The translations under genes were made by a program, and so were the position numbers. A stretch of DNA of 64,000 bases, taken from positions 186,001 to 250,000 of the forward strand of contig NZ_JNNU01000006.1 of the NCBI RefSeq assembly GCF_000732195.1, read 5' to 3'. The DNA is from Neorhizobium vignae (lineage in GTDB: Bacteria; Pseudomonadota; Alphaproteobacteria; Rhizobiales; Rhizobiaceae). The notes under the pieces are model-generated. The model had not been told where the DNA came from. It was given only the letters and a program-made list of their open reading frames with translations, and did no database searches. Positions 24,610 to 34,127 of this stretch are shown here, one piece after another. How positions within the stretch are numbered: the first letter of the stretch is position 1; every line of letters begins with the position of its first letter.

Positions 24610-27303
24610 GTGGCTAAATCTCTCGACAGTTTCAATTGTCGCTCCATCCTTACCGTAGGCGGTAAGGATTACGTTTACTACAGCCTCCCGAAGGCTGAGC
24701 AAAACGGCCTTGCCGGCGTTTCGAAGCTGCCCTTCTCCATGAAGGTGCTGCTGGAAAACCTGCTGCGCTTCGAAGACGGCCAGTCCGTCACCAAGGAACA
24801 GATCCTCACCGTTGCCGAATGGCTGAACAACAAGGGCCTCACGGAAGCGGAAATCGCCTACCGTCCGGCCCGCGTGCTGATGCAGGACTTCACCGGCGTT
24901 CCCGCCGTCGTCGATCTTGCCGCAATGCGTGACGCGATGGTGTCGCTCGGCGGCGATCCGGAAAAGATCAACCCGCTGGTTCCCGTCGATCTCGTTATCG
25001 ACCACTCGGTCATCGTCGACGAGTTCGGCACCCCAACTGCGTTCGCGAAGAACGTCGAGCTCGAATACGAGCGCAATGGCGAGCGCTACCGCTTCCTGAA
25101 GTGGGGCCAGCAGGCGTTCAAGAATTTCCGCGTCGTTCCTCCGGGCACGGGCATCTGTCACCAGGTGAACCTGGAATATCTCGGCCAGACGGTCTGGACC
25201 AAGGAAGAGGACGGCGAAACGGTCGCCTATCCGGACACCTGCGTCGGCACCGATTCGCACACCACGATGATCAACGGCCTCGGCGTTCTCGGCTGGGGTG
25301 TGGGCGGTATCGAAGCGGAAGCCTCGATGCTCGGCCAGCCGGTCTCGATGCTCCTGCCTGAAGTCATCGGCTTCAAGCTGACCGGCAAGCTCAAGGAAGG
25401 CGTCACCGCGACCGACCTCGTGCTCACCGTCGTGCAGATGCTGCGCAAGAAGGGCGTCGTTTCCAAGTTCGTCGAATTCTTCGGCCCGGGTATGGACAAC
25501 ATGCCGCTCGCCGACCGTGCGACGATCGGCAACATGGGTCCGGAATACGGCGCGACCTGCGGCTTCTTCCCGGTCGATGGCGAAACCATCAACTACCTGA
25601 CGATGTCCGGCCGCACGCTGGAGCGGATCGCGCTGGTCGAGGCCTATTCCAAGGTTCAGGGCATGTGGCGCGAAGGCGACGGTTCCGACCTCGTCTTCAC
25701 CGACACGCTCGAACTCGACCTCAACGACGTCGTGCCGTCCATGGCCGGCCCGAAGCGTCCGGAAGGCCGCATCTCGCTCGACAAGATCGCCTCCGGGTTT
25801 GCCGGTTCGCTTGACACCGAATACAAGAAGCCCGGCCAGCTCGACAATCGTTACCCTGTCGAAGGCACGGACTTCGATCTCGGCCATGGCGACGTGGCGA
25901 TTGCCGCCATCACGTCCTGCACCAACACCTCCAACCCGTCGGTGCTGATCGCTGCCGGCCTTCTCGCCCGCAACGCGGTTGCCAAGGGCCTGAAGTCCAA
26001 GCCGTGGGTGAAGACTTCGCTTGCACCGGGATCCCAGGTGGTCGGCGAATACCTTGCCAAGTCCGGCCTGCAGGCCGATCTCGACAAGCTCGGCTTCAAC
26101 CTCGTCGGCTTCGGCTGCACGACCTGCATCGGCAATTCCGGCCCGCTGCCGGCGCCGATCTCGAAGACGATCAACGACAAGGGCCTGATCGCCGCCGGCG
26201 TGCTCTCGGGCAACCGTAACTTCGAAGGCCGTATTTCTCCGGACGTCCAGGCGAACTACCTCGCGTCGCCGCCGCTCGTCGTCGCCTATGCGCTTGCCGG
26301 TTCGGTCCAGAAGGACCTGACCACGGAACCGCTCGGCGAAGACCAGAACGGCAACCCGGTCTTCCTCAAGGATATCTGGCCGACCTCGAAGGAAGTCCAG
26401 GAATTCATCCTCAAATACGTCACCCGCGAACTTTACGAAACCAAGTATGCGGACGTGTTCAAGGGCGACGAGAACTGGCAGGCGGTCAAGGTTCCTCCGG
26501 GCCAGACCTATGCATGGGACGACAATTCGACCTATGTGCAGAACCCGCCTTACTTCGTCGGCATGGGCAAGACCGGTTCGGGCCTCAAGAACATCAAGGG
26601 CGCCCGCATCCTCGGTCTCTTCGGCGACAAGATCACCACCGACCACATCTCGCCCGCCGGTTCGATCAAGGCTGCTTCGCCGGCCGGTGCATACCTGACG
26701 GGTCACGGCGTCGGCGTTGCCGACTTCAACCAGTACGGCACGCGTCGTGGCAATCATGAAGTGATGATGCGCGGCACGTTTGCCAACATCCGCATCCGCA
26801 ACCACATGCTCGGCCCGAACGGCAAGGAAGGCGGCTACACCTTCCACTATCCGTCCAAGGAAGAGATGTCGATCTACGACGCGGCCATGCAGTACAAGGC
26901 CGAGGGCGTTCCGCTCGTGATCTTCGCCGGCGTCGAATACGGCAACGGTTCGTCGCGTGACTGGGCCGCAAAGGGCACCAACCTGCTTGGCGTCAAGGCG
27001 GTCATCGCCCAGTCCTTCGAGCGTATCCACCGCTCGAACCTGGTCGGCATGGGCGTCGTTCCCTTCGTGTTCGAAGAAGGCACGACCTGGGCCAGCCTCG
27101 GTCTCAAGGGCGACGAGACCGTCACCATCGAGGGCCTGGAAGGCGACATCAAGCCGCGTGAATGGAAGACCGCCAAGATCACGTACGGCGACGGCACGGT
27201 GAAGGAAATCAACATCCTTTGCCGCATCGATACGCTCGACGAGGTCATCTACATGAACAATGGCGGCATCCTGCAGACAGTTCTGCGCGACTTGGCTGCC
27301 TAA
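24610..27303 (+). CDS. acnA: Aconitate hydratase A
   Basis: An 897-residue iron-sulfur enzyme that isomerises citrate to isocitrate in the TCA cycle. It starts at a GTG (24610). The 4Fe-4S ligands are C437 ([11 protein letters not shown]), C503 and C506 ([12 protein letters not shown]), at nearly the same places as in E. coli AcnA. Other active-site stretches are [28 protein letters not shown] and the swivel domain [15 protein letters not shown]. It is complete, followed by a strong terminator, and is single-gene in layout. When iron is lost such proteins can bind mRNA. Confidence 0.98.
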   Translation: MAKSLDSFNCRSILTVGGKDYVYYSLPKAEQNGLAGVSKLPFSMKVLLENLLRFEDGQSVTKEQILTVAEWLNNKGLTEAEIAYRPARVLMQDFTGVPAVVDLAAMRDAMVSLGGDPEKINPLVPVDLVIDHSVIVDEFGTPTAFAKNVELEYERNGERYRFLKWGQQAFKNFRVVPPGTGICHQVNLEYLGQTVWTKEEDGETVAYPDTCVGTDSHTTMINGLGVLGWGVGGIEAEASMLGQPVSMLLPEVIGFKLTGKLKEGVTATDLVLTVVQMLRKKGVVSKFVEFFGPGMDNMPLADRATIGNMGPEYGATCGFFPVDGETINYLTMSGRTLERIALVEAYSKVQGMWREGDGSDLVFTDTLELDLNDVVPSMAGPKRPEGRISLDKIASGFAGSLDTEYKKPGQLDNRYPVEGTDFDLGHGDVAIAAITSCTNTSNPSVLIAAGLLARNAVAKGLKSKPWVKTSLAPGSQVVGEYLAKSGLQADLDKLGFNLVGFGCTTCIGNSGPLPAPISKTINDKGLIAAGVLSGNRNFEGRISPDVQANYLASPPLVVAYALAGSVQKDLTTEPLGEDQNGNPVFLKDIWPTSKEVQEFILKYVTRELYETKYADVFKGDENWQAVKVPPGQTYAWDDNSTYVQNPPYFVGMGKTGSGLKNIKGARILGLFGDKITTDHISPAGSIKAASPAGAYLTGHGVGVADFNQYGTRRGNHEVMMRGTFANIRIRNHMLGPNGKEGGYTFHYPSKEEMSIYDAAMQYKAEGVPLVIFAGVEYGNGSSRDWAAKGTNLLGVKAVIAQSFERIHRSNLVGMGVVPFVFEEGTTWASLGLKGDETVTIEGLEGDIKPREWKTAKITYGDGTVKEINILCRIDTLDEVIYMNNGGILQTVLRDLAA

Positions 27304-27313
27304 GCGACAACGG

Positions 27314-27347
27314 CCACCCGCAGGCGAAGCCTGCGGGTGGTTTTTTT
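27314..27347 (+). terminator. Intrinsic terminator after acnA
   Basis: A perfect 12-bp GC-rich stem (27314-27325 with 27329-27340), GAA loop, and seven T's (27341-27347). Confidence 0.95.
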
Positions 27348-27363
27348 GCGCAATTCCATCGGT

Positions 27364-27480
27364 CCTCATTCCTGTGCTCGTCACAGAAATCCAGCCAGCC
27401 CAAGTCCTTGGGCTGAAAAGAGTCTCCCGACCCGATAGACATCGGGTCACCGGATTCCTGTGACGAGCACAGGGATGAGG
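27364..27480. repeat. Long intergenic inverted repeat (RIME-like)
   Basis: Two 29-base arms (27364-27392 and 27452-27480) are inverted copies with 27 of 29 matches and contain CCTGTGCTCGTCACAG. The 59-base centre holds two smaller palindromes, AGCCCAAGTCCTTGGGCT (27396-27413) and GACCCGATAGACATCGGGTC. This nested layout is that of the mosaic palindromes known from Rhizobium and Brucella. It lies just after the acnA terminator. Confidence 0.8.
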
Positions 27481-27519
27481 GAGGTGAAGGCCCTCGATCC
27501 CAACTGCCCCTAAGGTCCC

Positions 27520-28263
27520 GTGCCCTTGACCGTCGTCATCCTCATCGGAATGGCTGTCACCGTTTTCCTGACGTCGCTGCTTTCGGGAATTTTCGGCATG
27601 GCGGGCGGGCTGATCCTGCTCTGGGTGCTGCTTTTCCTCTTTCCGGTCAGTACCGCGATCGCCATCCATGGCGTCATCCAGATGGTCTCGAACGGGTCGC
27701 GTGCCTGGTTCTCGCGCGCCTATATCGACTACCGAATTCTCGGCATCCTGGGCCTCGGTCTCGTCATCTCGAGCATCATCCTGCTGATCGTCGATTATCA
27801 GCCGGATCTGATCGTCGTGTCGATCGCCATCGGGCTGATGCCGATCCTGGTCTGGATGCCGGTCTCGAGACTGCGGCTCGACGCCTCGAAGCCGCTGCAT
27901 GCGCTGGCCTGCGGGCTGATCGCCGGCGCCTTGACGGTCGGCGTCGGGGTGTCGGGACCGACGATCGATATCTTCTTCATCCGCACGACGATGGACCGGC
28001 GCAAGGTGATCGCCACCAAGGCGGCCGTGCAGGTCGCCTCGCATGCCACGAAGGTGGTGTTCTACTGGAATGCGGCCTCGGAACTGCCAACCACCGAATG
28101 GATCGCGGTGCTGGTCGCGGCACCGATCGCCATCCTTGGAGCGCGGGCCGGCAACGACATCCTGCAGAAGATGACCGACCAGAATTTCCGCGCCTGGACG
28201 CGCTGGATCGTCACCGGCGTGGGTGCCGTTTATTTTACTCAAGGCCTGCTCAAACTGATTTGA
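27520..28263 (+). CDS. Sulfite exporter TauE/SafE family permease
   Basis: A 247-residue membrane protein with seven or eight helices, started at GTG 27520; an ATG ten codons on is the alternative. The paired family motifs are SLLSGIFGMAGGLILLWVLL near the N-terminus and IAGALTVGVGVSGPTIDIFF in the second half. It differs clearly from the TauE gene at 2020-2766, so the two are not recent duplicates. Likely an exporter or uptake route for sulfite or another small anion; substrate unknown. Confidence 0.87.
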   Translation: MPLTVVILIGMAVTVFLTSLLSGIFGMAGGLILLWVLLFLFPVSTAIAIHGVIQMVSNGSRAWFSRAYIDYRILGILGLGLVISSIILLIVDYQPDLIVVSIAIGLMPILVWMPVSRLRLDASKPLHALACGLIAGALTVGVGVSGPTIDIFFIRTTMDRRKVIATKAAVQVASHATKVVFYWNAASELPTTEWIAVLVAAPIAILGARAGNDILQKMTDQNFRAWTRWIVTGVGAVYFTQGLLKLI

Positions 28264-28458
28264 CCTCGGCGCGTTTTTCGCCAAGTTTGACACCCAACGA
28301 AACGCATTCGGAAACCGACCAAATATCCGGTCTTCACCCCTTCGTGACTTTCTCTTGAGGGTGCCCGGCGGTTACTTTCCGCCATCCCGTGCGTTAGCCC
28401 CTTGATCGCCCCGAGCAATCGTGGATAACAGTTACCCTGATAAAAAGGTCTGCCACCC

Positions 28459-29208
28459 ATGCCCTTCCCTTTTCGCTCCGTACTCCTTGTTGCGGGCCTG
28501 TTTTATGCGGGCGCTGCATTTGCGGGAGAGGTCAGGGCGCCGAAGGGCGTGATCGAACTTTTTACCTCCCAAGGCTGCTCCTCCTGTCCGCCGGCCGACG
28601 CCGCTCTGGGTGAGTTGGTGGCGCAGGGAGACATGGTCGTGCTTTCCTATCACGTCGATTACTGGAACTATCTCGGCTGGACCGATACGCTGAGCTCCAA
28701 GGAAAATACCGAGCGGCAATATGGTTATGCCAAGACCCTGGGACGGAGCGGCGTCTATACCCCGCAGGCCGTCATCAACGGCCGCGATCACGTCAAGGGC
28801 ACCGACCTCACGATCATCAACGACAAGGTCAAGGCCCTCGGCCAGACCGGCAAGGGGCTCGACGTCCCGGTCACCGCGGCGATGCGCGGCGATGAAATCG
28901 AGATCGAGATCGGCGACGGCAAGGGGCAGGCGGACGTCGTCGTCGCCTATTTCACCAAGCGCCAACTGGTGGATGTCACCAAGGGTGAAAACAGCGGCAA
29001 GACGATGGAATATTGGCACGCCGTCTACGACGTGCAGTCGGTCGGCACCTGGAACGGCCAGAGCATGAAGCTGACCCTGCCGGGCAAGCTGATGGGCAAA
29101 TCGAAGAAGGATGGTTGTGCGATCCTGCTGCAGACATCCGGCCCGGGCGGCGAGCCTTCGGCAATTCTCGGCGCGACCGTCCTGATGGCGGGCCGCAAGA
29201 AATACTGA
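28459..29208 (+). CDS. DUF1223 family secreted thioredoxin-like protein
   Basis: A 249-residue protein with a signal peptide (cut near AAFAG, residue 22). The family core ELFTSQGCSSCPPADAALGELV carries a CxxC pair in a thioredoxin-like setting, followed by LSYHVDYWNYLGWTDTLSS and YTPQAVINGRDHV. It should be periplasmic. The family is common in alphaproteobacteria and its function is unproven; a thiol-redox role is plausible from the cysteines. The preceding gap (28264-28458) shows no gene. Confidence 0.85.
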   Translation: MPFPFRSVLLVAGLFYAGAAFAGEVRAPKGVIELFTSQGCSSCPPADAALGELVAQGDMVVLSYHVDYWNYLGWTDTLSSKENTERQYGYAKTLGRSGVYTPQAVINGRDHVKGTDLTIINDKVKALGQTGKGLDVPVTAAMRGDEIEIEIGDGKGQADVVVAYFTKRQLVDVTKGENSGKTMEYWHAVYDVQSVGTWNGQSMKLTLPGKLMGKSKKDGCAILLQTSGPGGEPSAILGATVLMAGRKKY

Positions 29209-29502
29209 CCGCGGATGCGGTTCCTGGCTGCCGGATTGTGCGTGGATCTCTTGTTGGCGGCCCGATCCAATAGCATCGGGGGGCTGGGGGTAAGGGTCAA
29301 TGCACCAGACCGGGCCATATGGCGCAGAAAAACGGCGCCAACCAACGCTGCCAATCTCGCTTCGAAATCGGGCACTCTTTTGTTCGAAATGGGGCAAGAA
29401 TAAAATCATGCGGTTCATCCCCGGCCGGATTGCCGGGGTTGATTTTTGCTGCCTCTCGGGCACACTGTCATATCTCTGACATTTGACGATTTGGGAGTCT
29501 TG

Positions 29503-29892
29503 ATGACAGATCAGCCGGATTTGCCGGGGGGACAGAGACCCCAGGACGCAGCCGTCGTCGTCGATCTCAGTGAATATCGGCAGAACCGCGATCCCGCACC
29601 GGTCACCTTCCACCGGCGCGAACTCGACGCGATCTTGAGGATTTACGGCCGAATGGTCGGCGAGGGAGAGTGGAAGGACTATGCGATCGACCACCTGAAG
29701 GACCGGGCCGTGTTCTCCGTCTTCAAACGCTCCGGGGAAAGCCCGCTCTTCCGAATCGAGAAGAACCCTAAGCTCGCCGCCAAGCAGGGCGCCTATTCCG
29801 TCATGAACACCCATGGCATGATCATGAAGCGCGGCCACGAGCTGCCGCAGGTGCTCAAGGTGTTCGACAAGGTGCTGAAACTGATCGACTGA
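29503..29892 (+). CDS. DUF2794 family protein
   Basis: A 129-residue soluble protein starting MTDQPDLPGGQRP, with GGGAG before the ATG. The core VTFHRRELDAILRIYGRMVGEGEWKDYAIDH, DRAVFSVFKRSGESPLFRIEKNPKL and QGAYSVMNTHGMIMKRGHEL matches DUF2794, found almost only in alphaproteobacteria. Function unknown. The preceding gap 29209-29502 holds a 62-codon frame (29215-29403) without family likeness, which I do not accept as a gene. Confidence 0.85.
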   Translation: MTDQPDLPGGQRPQDAAVVVDLSEYRQNRDPAPVTFHRRELDAILRIYGRMVGEGEWKDYAIDHLKDRAVFSVFKRSGESPLFRIEKNPKLAAKQGAYSVMNTHGMIMKRGHELPQVLKVFDKVLKLID

Positions 29893-29901
29893 GGCGGCGC
29901 C

Positions 29902-30459
29902 CTATTCGGTAAACAGCGAGCCGGGATAGACGCCGGGATCCGGATCGGTTTCATTGCCTTCGCCGAGCGAGACCTGCATCAGCACCGTATCCTGCCACTT
30001 CCCGTGTTTGAAGCCGGTGCCCTTCAGGGTGCCCGTCAGTTCGAAGCCAAGGCCACGATGGAGCGCCACGGAGGCGGGGCTGGCGCCGCCGATGACGGCG
30101 ACCATCTGGCGGAAACCCAACGCCTCGCAACGCACCAGTAGTTCCTTGAGCAGCGCCTTTCCGACGCCCTTGCCGCGCGCGTCCGGCGCCAGGTAGATCG
30201 AATCCTCGACCAACCAGCGATAGGCGGGGCGGGTCCGGAAGGCGGATGCGTAGGCATAACCGAGGAGGGTGCCGTCTTCCTGTTCAGCCGCGATATAGGG
30301 ATAGCCCTTGGCCCGGATCGCCTCGAAACGAGCCGCCATCTCCGCCTGGTCCGGCGGGGTGAGCTCATAACTTGCGGTGCCGTTCAGCACGCTGTCGCGA
30401 TAGATCTCGGTGATGGCGGGAAGATCGGCGGGGGAGGCATCGCGGAGATGGAATGTCAT
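29902..30459 (-). CDS. GNAT N-acetyltransferase, phosphinothricin-acetyltransferase-like
   Basis: A 185-residue GNAT enzyme. The pattern LRDASPADLPAITEIYRDSVLNGTASYEL, GYAYASAFRTRPAYRWLVEDSIYL and the acetyl-CoA loop APDARGKGVGKALLKEL, then VAVIGGASPASVALHRGLGF, is that of the PAT/YncA (MddA) group, which acetylates phosphinothricin, methionine sulfone or similar amino acid analogues. The actual substrate is unknown. It converges with the DUF2794 gene and shares a terminator region with the Bax-inhibitor gene upstream. Confidence 0.88.
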   Translation of the reverse strand: MTFHLRDASPADLPAITEIYRDSVLNGTASYELTPPDQAEMAARFEAIRAKGYPYIAAEQEDGTLLGYAYASAFRTRPAYRWLVEDSIYLAPDARGKGVGKALLKELLVRCEALGFRQMVAVIGGASPASVALHRGLGFELTGTLKGTGFKHGKWQDTVLMQVSLGEGNETDPDPGVYPGSLFTE

Positions 30460-30520
30460 CGAGATTCAGGCCGTTGAAAGGGATCACCAAGCCTATGCTG
30501 CGGCGCGAAGCCGGGCAATA

Positions 30521-30548
30521 AAAAAGGCGGCCCGGAGGCCGCCTTTTT
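30521..30548. terminator. Intrinsic terminator after the Bax-inhibitor-1 gene
   Basis: A perfect 11-bp stem (AAAAAGGCGGC at 30521-30531, complement at 30538-30548) with a 6-base loop and A/T runs on both sides. It lies downstream of the minus-strand gene at 30568-31350. Confidence 0.85.
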
Positions 30549-30567
30549 CCTGTTCGTATTCCTCGAA

Positions 30568-31350
30568 TTAGTTGTTCCGGTTGCCCAGGAACTGGAGGAG
30601 GAACGTGAAGAGGTTGATGAAGTCGAGGTAGAGGGTCAGAGCACCCATGATGGCCTTGCGGCCAGCAACCGCGACGTCGTCGCCGTCAAAGTACATTTCC
30701 TTGATCTTCTGCGTATCGTAGGCGGTGAGGCCTGCGAAGATCAGCACGCCGATCGCGGAGATCGCGAAGCCGAGGGCCGAAGACGCCAGGAAGATGTTGA
30801 CGATCGAGGCGATGATCAGGCCGAACAGGCCCATGATCAGGAACGAGCCCATGCCCGACAGGCTTCTCTTCGTCGTGTAGCCGTAAAGCGACAGGGCGCC
30901 GAAGGAGGCAGCCGTGATGAAGAACGTCTGCACGATGCTCTGCGACGTGTAGATGAGGAAGATCGACGACAGCGAAAGGCCCATCAGGGCCGCGTAGCCC
31001 CAGAAAGTGGCCTGTGCCGCGCCGACGCTCATCTTATGAACGCGGAAGCTCAGGAAGAACACCACCGCGAGCGGTGCGAGCATGACGACCCAGCGAAGCG
31101 GCGAACCGTAGATCGCAGCGCCGAGGCTGGTCAGCAGGATGCCGTTCGGAAGCCGGGCGACAGCTGCAGCCGCATCCGTCGTCGTTGCGAGGGCCGAGAT
31201 ACCATAGGCGGCGATACCGGTGATAGCCAAGCCGACAGCCATCAGGTTGTAGACCTTGAGCATGTAGGCGCGCAGGCCTTCATCGATCATCGCGCCGGAC
31301 TGGGCGCGACCCTGCGCCGCCCGGGTCTGGTAGTTGTTAAAGTCAGCCAT
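30568..31350 (-). CDS. Bax inhibitor-1/YccA family membrane protein (YbhL-like)
   Basis: A 260-residue protein with seven hydrophobic helices. Family features are the first helix after GLRAYMLKVYNLMAVGLAITG, SVGAAQATFWGYAALMGLSLSSIFLIYT, SLYGYTTKRSLSGMGSFLIMGL and the C-terminal ITAYDTQ-like GLTAYDTQKIKEMY, where the aspartates form the calcium or proton pore. Members are slow ion leaks or stress-protective proteins; in bacteria YccA also modulates FtsH. The ATG follows GAGGAAACA. Its leader is discussed as a possible conserved RNA. Confidence 0.92.
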   Translation of the reverse strand: MADFNNYQTRAAQGRAQSGAMIDEGLRAYMLKVYNLMAVGLAITGIAAYGISALATTTDAAAAVARLPNGILLTSLGAAIYGSPLRWVVMLAPLAVVFFLSFRVHKMSVGAAQATFWGYAALMGLSLSSIFLIYTSQSIVQTFFITAASFGALSLYGYTTKRSLSGMGSFLIMGLFGLIIASIVNIFLASSALGFAISAIGVLIFAGLTAYDTQKIKEMYFDGDDVAVAGRKAIMGALTLYLDFINLFTFLLQFLGNRNN

Positions 31351-31353
31351 TGT

Positions 31354-31435
31354 TTCCTCTTTAAGCTCCGGAATTATTCACGGTGTCGGGCCCCCTTTTT
31401 ACGGACCCAGGCGCCGCTGCGGAGCTCCAGCAAGC
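31354..31435 (-). promoter_or_regulatory. Leader of the BI-1 gene, possible ybhL RNA element
   Basis: A structured leader RNA named ybhL is known upstream of this gene family in alphaproteobacteria. Here the mRNA leader carries complementary runs: GGAGCTCCGC near 31408-31417 and a second CGGAGCTT near 31371-31378 just before the ribosome site, with GGGGGCCC between. The position fits, but I could not compare with the consensus structure. Confidence 0.35.
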
Positions 31436-31583
31436 CTGCGCATAAATATGATGCGAGATTGCTTCACATACAAGAGGTGCGGGAAGCGAAAAACGCAAGC
31501 CATGGGAGCTATTTAGCAACCTATGGGACGCTCTGACGGGAATTTGATCAGAGGGTTAACGGGAAATACTACCTGTGGGCGAA

Positions 31584-34127
31584 TTAGAGCTCGCGCAGCA
31601 CCGGTGCGGCCTTCTGCCCTAATATGCGCCATGTGCCGGCGAGGCCTATTCCGACGGTCAAAACCAGAGAGACGGCGAGCGTCAGCACTGCAATGTCAGG
31701 CAGGAAGACCGACTGGAGCCGCATGATCCGGCTGACCACGAACCATGCGGAGAGGCCGCCGGCGAGAAGCGCGAAGAGCGCCGTCGCCGTTCCGAGGATC
31801 ATGTATTCGTAGCTGAAGGCGCGCATCAGCATGCTGCGCGTGCCGCCGAGCGTTTTCAGGATGACTGCGTCATGGGTGCGTGCCCGGTTGCCGGCTGCCA
31901 GCGCACCGGCCAGCACCAGCACGGAGGCGATCAGCGCAACGGCCGCCGCGGCCCGGATGGCGGCTGCGAGCTGGCCGACGAGCTGGTCTACGATATCGAT
32001 CGCGTCCTTCACCCGAACGCTGGTGATGGTCGGGTAGGCGTTGGTAACGGCGCGCAGGATCGAGGCTTCCTGCTGGGCGGTGGCTCCGGGATCGCTGAGC
32101 GTCGCGAGCCACGCATGCGGCGCGCCGCGGAAGGTGTTGGGCGAAAAGACCATCACGAAGTTGATCGAGAGCGATTCCCACTGAACCTTGCGGAAATTGG
32201 CGATGCGGGCGGTGATATTGCGGCCGAGCACGTTGACGGTGACGGTGTCGCCGATCTTCAGGCCGAGTTCGCCGGCCTCCTCCGCCGAGAAGGAGACCAG
32301 CGGCTCGCCGGCATAGTCGGCGCCCCACCACTCTCCCGCCGTCAGCGCCGAGTTGGAAGGAAGTTTCTCCTCGTAGGTGATGCCGCGGTCGCCGCGCAGC
32401 ACCCAGCGGCCGGCGGGAGGCACGTTCATCTGGGTCACGTCCTGGCCGTTGAAGGCGAGGATGCGGCCGCGCAGCATCGGCACCTGGGTGATCGCACCCT
32501 CCGGCGCCTGCTGTTTCAGGATGTTGACTAAACCTTCGCGTTCCGGTCCCTGAATGTCGACGAAGAAGAAGTTCGGCGCCTGCTGGGCGATGCTGCCGGT
32601 CAGCTGGCGGCGCATGTTGCCGTCGATCAGGGCGAGCGTCACGAGCAGGGCAAGGCCGAGGCCGAGCGACAGCACGACCGACGGCGTCAGCGCGCCCGGC
32701 CGGTGGATGTTGCCGATCGCCAGCCTGAGCGCCGGCGAGTTGACCCGCGGGCTTCTTTTGGCAAGCGCCGCGATCAGGGCCGCAACGAGGCGCAAGAGCA
32801 CGAAGGCACCGGCGACGGCGGCGAGGAAAACGGAGGCGATGAAGCGCTCTTCCGCAGAAACGATCGCAAGTGCTGCGAGGGCGGCAAGGGCCAGGCCGGC
32901 TGCAAGAAGGTAGGGCCAGGAGGGAAGGCGGGTATTGTCGAAGCTCTGTTCCCGGAAAAGCGCGGTCGCCGGCACTTCGCGGGCGTGGCCGAGCGGCAGA
33001 ACCGCGAAGGCGAAGGTGATCAGGATACCGAAAAGGGCTGCAAGCGCCAGCGCCGAGGGATAGAAGGTGACTTCCTTCGGAACCGGCAGCACGCCTTCGA
33101 GGAACTGCAGCGCGACGAAGGGCGAAACCGCGCCGATGACGAGGCCGATCAGGATGCCGATCACCGCGAGCAGCATGATCTGGATGAGATAGATCATCGT
33201 CACCACCGAGGCCGGTGCGCCCAGGCATTTGAAGGTGGCGATCGTGGTGCGCTTGGAATCCAGGAAGGCGCGTACCGCATTGGCGACACCCACGCCGCCG
33301 ACGATCAGTGCCGTCAGGCCGACGAGCGTCAGGAATTGCGAGAAGCGGTCGACGTTTTCGGTGAGCGACGGGGCGGCACGGTCGCTGGTGCGAACCGACC
33401 AGCCGGCGCTCGGGAACTCGCGATTGGCGCGGGCGGCGAGCGTCGAACGGGTCGCCGGATCATCGAGCCGCACCTTGTAGGCATGCTCGACGAGGCTGCC
33501 GGTGGTGATCAGGCCCGAGGCGGCAAGCGCCTCGCGGCTGACGATCAGCCGCGGCGCAAAGCCGAACCCGTCGGAAAGCGCATCGGGCTCGGCGGTGATC
33601 GTGCCGCGCAATGTCAGCCGGGCATTGCCGAGCAGAAGCTGATCGCCGTCCTTGAGACCGAGGCGTTCCAGCAGAAGCGGAGCCGCCAGTGCGCCAAAAG
33701 TCTCTCCCTGTCTGCCGAGAAGGTCGGGCAGCGGTGCGGAAGGCTCTGCGCCAAAACTGCCGTAGAGGGGATAGGCGTCGTCCACCGCCTTGACCTCGAC
33801 CAGCGCCTGCTGGGAACCGTCGGGCTTGCGGGCCATGGAGCGCAGGCTGGTGGAGACGGAGACCTTGCCGAGGCTCGCCAGGAACGCACGTTCCTGGTCG
33901 GTGGCTTCGCGGTTGTTCAGCTCGAAACGGATGTCGCCGGCAAGGATTTCCTGGCCCTGCGAAGCGATGGCGCCGGTGATGGCCCGCGATACCGAATTGA
34001 CGGCCGCGATCGCCCCGGTGCCGAGCGCGATGCAGGCGAGGAAGATGTAGAAGCCGGCCAGGCCGCCGCGCATTTCGCGCAGGGCCAGGCGGAAGGAGAT
34101 CGAGAGGCGCGGGAAGGCCGGCCTCAT
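31584..34127 (-). CDS. FtsX-like ABC transporter permease (YbbP type)
   Basis: An 847-residue permease with two FtsX-like modules. A first helix (GFYIFLACIALGTGAIAAVNSV) is followed by a large periplasmic domain, then a three-helix block (LVGLTALIVGGVGVANAVRAFLDSKRTTIATFKCLGA), more helices, a second periplasmic domain and a final block (NRARTHDAVILKTLGGTRSMLMRAFSYEYMILG). This is the YbbP layout. With the ATPase encoded just upstream (4-base overlap) it forms a complex thought to extract lipids or hydrophobic compounds from the membrane. The esterase gene tesA next door is its classic companion. Confidence 0.92.
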   Translation of the reverse strand: MRPAFPRLSISFRLALREMRGGLAGFYIFLACIALGTGAIAAVNSVSRAITGAIASQGQEILAGDIRFELNNREATDQERAFLASLGKVSVSTSLRSMARKPDGSQQALVEVKAVDDAYPLYGSFGAEPSAPLPDLLGRQGETFGALAAPLLLERLGLKDGDQLLLGNARLTLRGTITAEPDALSDGFGFAPRLIVSREALAASGLITTGSLVEHAYKVRLDDPATRSTLAARANREFPSAGWSVRTSDRAAPSLTENVDRFSQFLTLVGLTALIVGGVGVANAVRAFLDSKRTTIATFKCLGAPASVVTMIYLIQIMLLAVIGILIGLVIGAVSPFVALQFLEGVLPVPKEVTFYPSALALAALFGILITFAFAVLPLGHAREVPATALFREQSFDNTRLPSWPYLLAAGLALAALAALAIVSAEERFIASVFLAAVAGAFVLLRLVAALIAALAKRSPRVNSPALRLAIGNIHRPGALTPSVVLSLGLGLALLVTLALIDGNMRRQLTGSIAQQAPNFFFVDIQGPEREGLVNILKQQAPEGAITQVPMLRGRILAFNGQDVTQMNVPPAGRWVLRGDRGITYEEKLPSNSALTAGEWWGADYAGEPLVSFSAEEAGELGLKIGDTVTVNVLGRNITARIANFRKVQWESLSINFVMVFSPNTFRGAPHAWLATLSDPGATAQQEASILRAVTNAYPTITSVRVKDAIDIVDQLVGQLAAAIRAAAAVALIASVLVLAGALAAGNRARTHDAVILKTLGGTRSMLMRAFSYEYMILGTATALFALLAGGLSAWFVVSRIMRLQSVFLPDIAVLTLAVSLVLTVGIGLAGTWRILGQKAAPVLREL

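Noticed and set aside
24601..28293. 1230-codon open frame on the minus strand
   Set aside because: It lies opposite acnA and the TauE gene, both clear genes. The protein is Arg/Asp/His-rich with no family likeness, a usual result of GC-rich codon use on the other strand.
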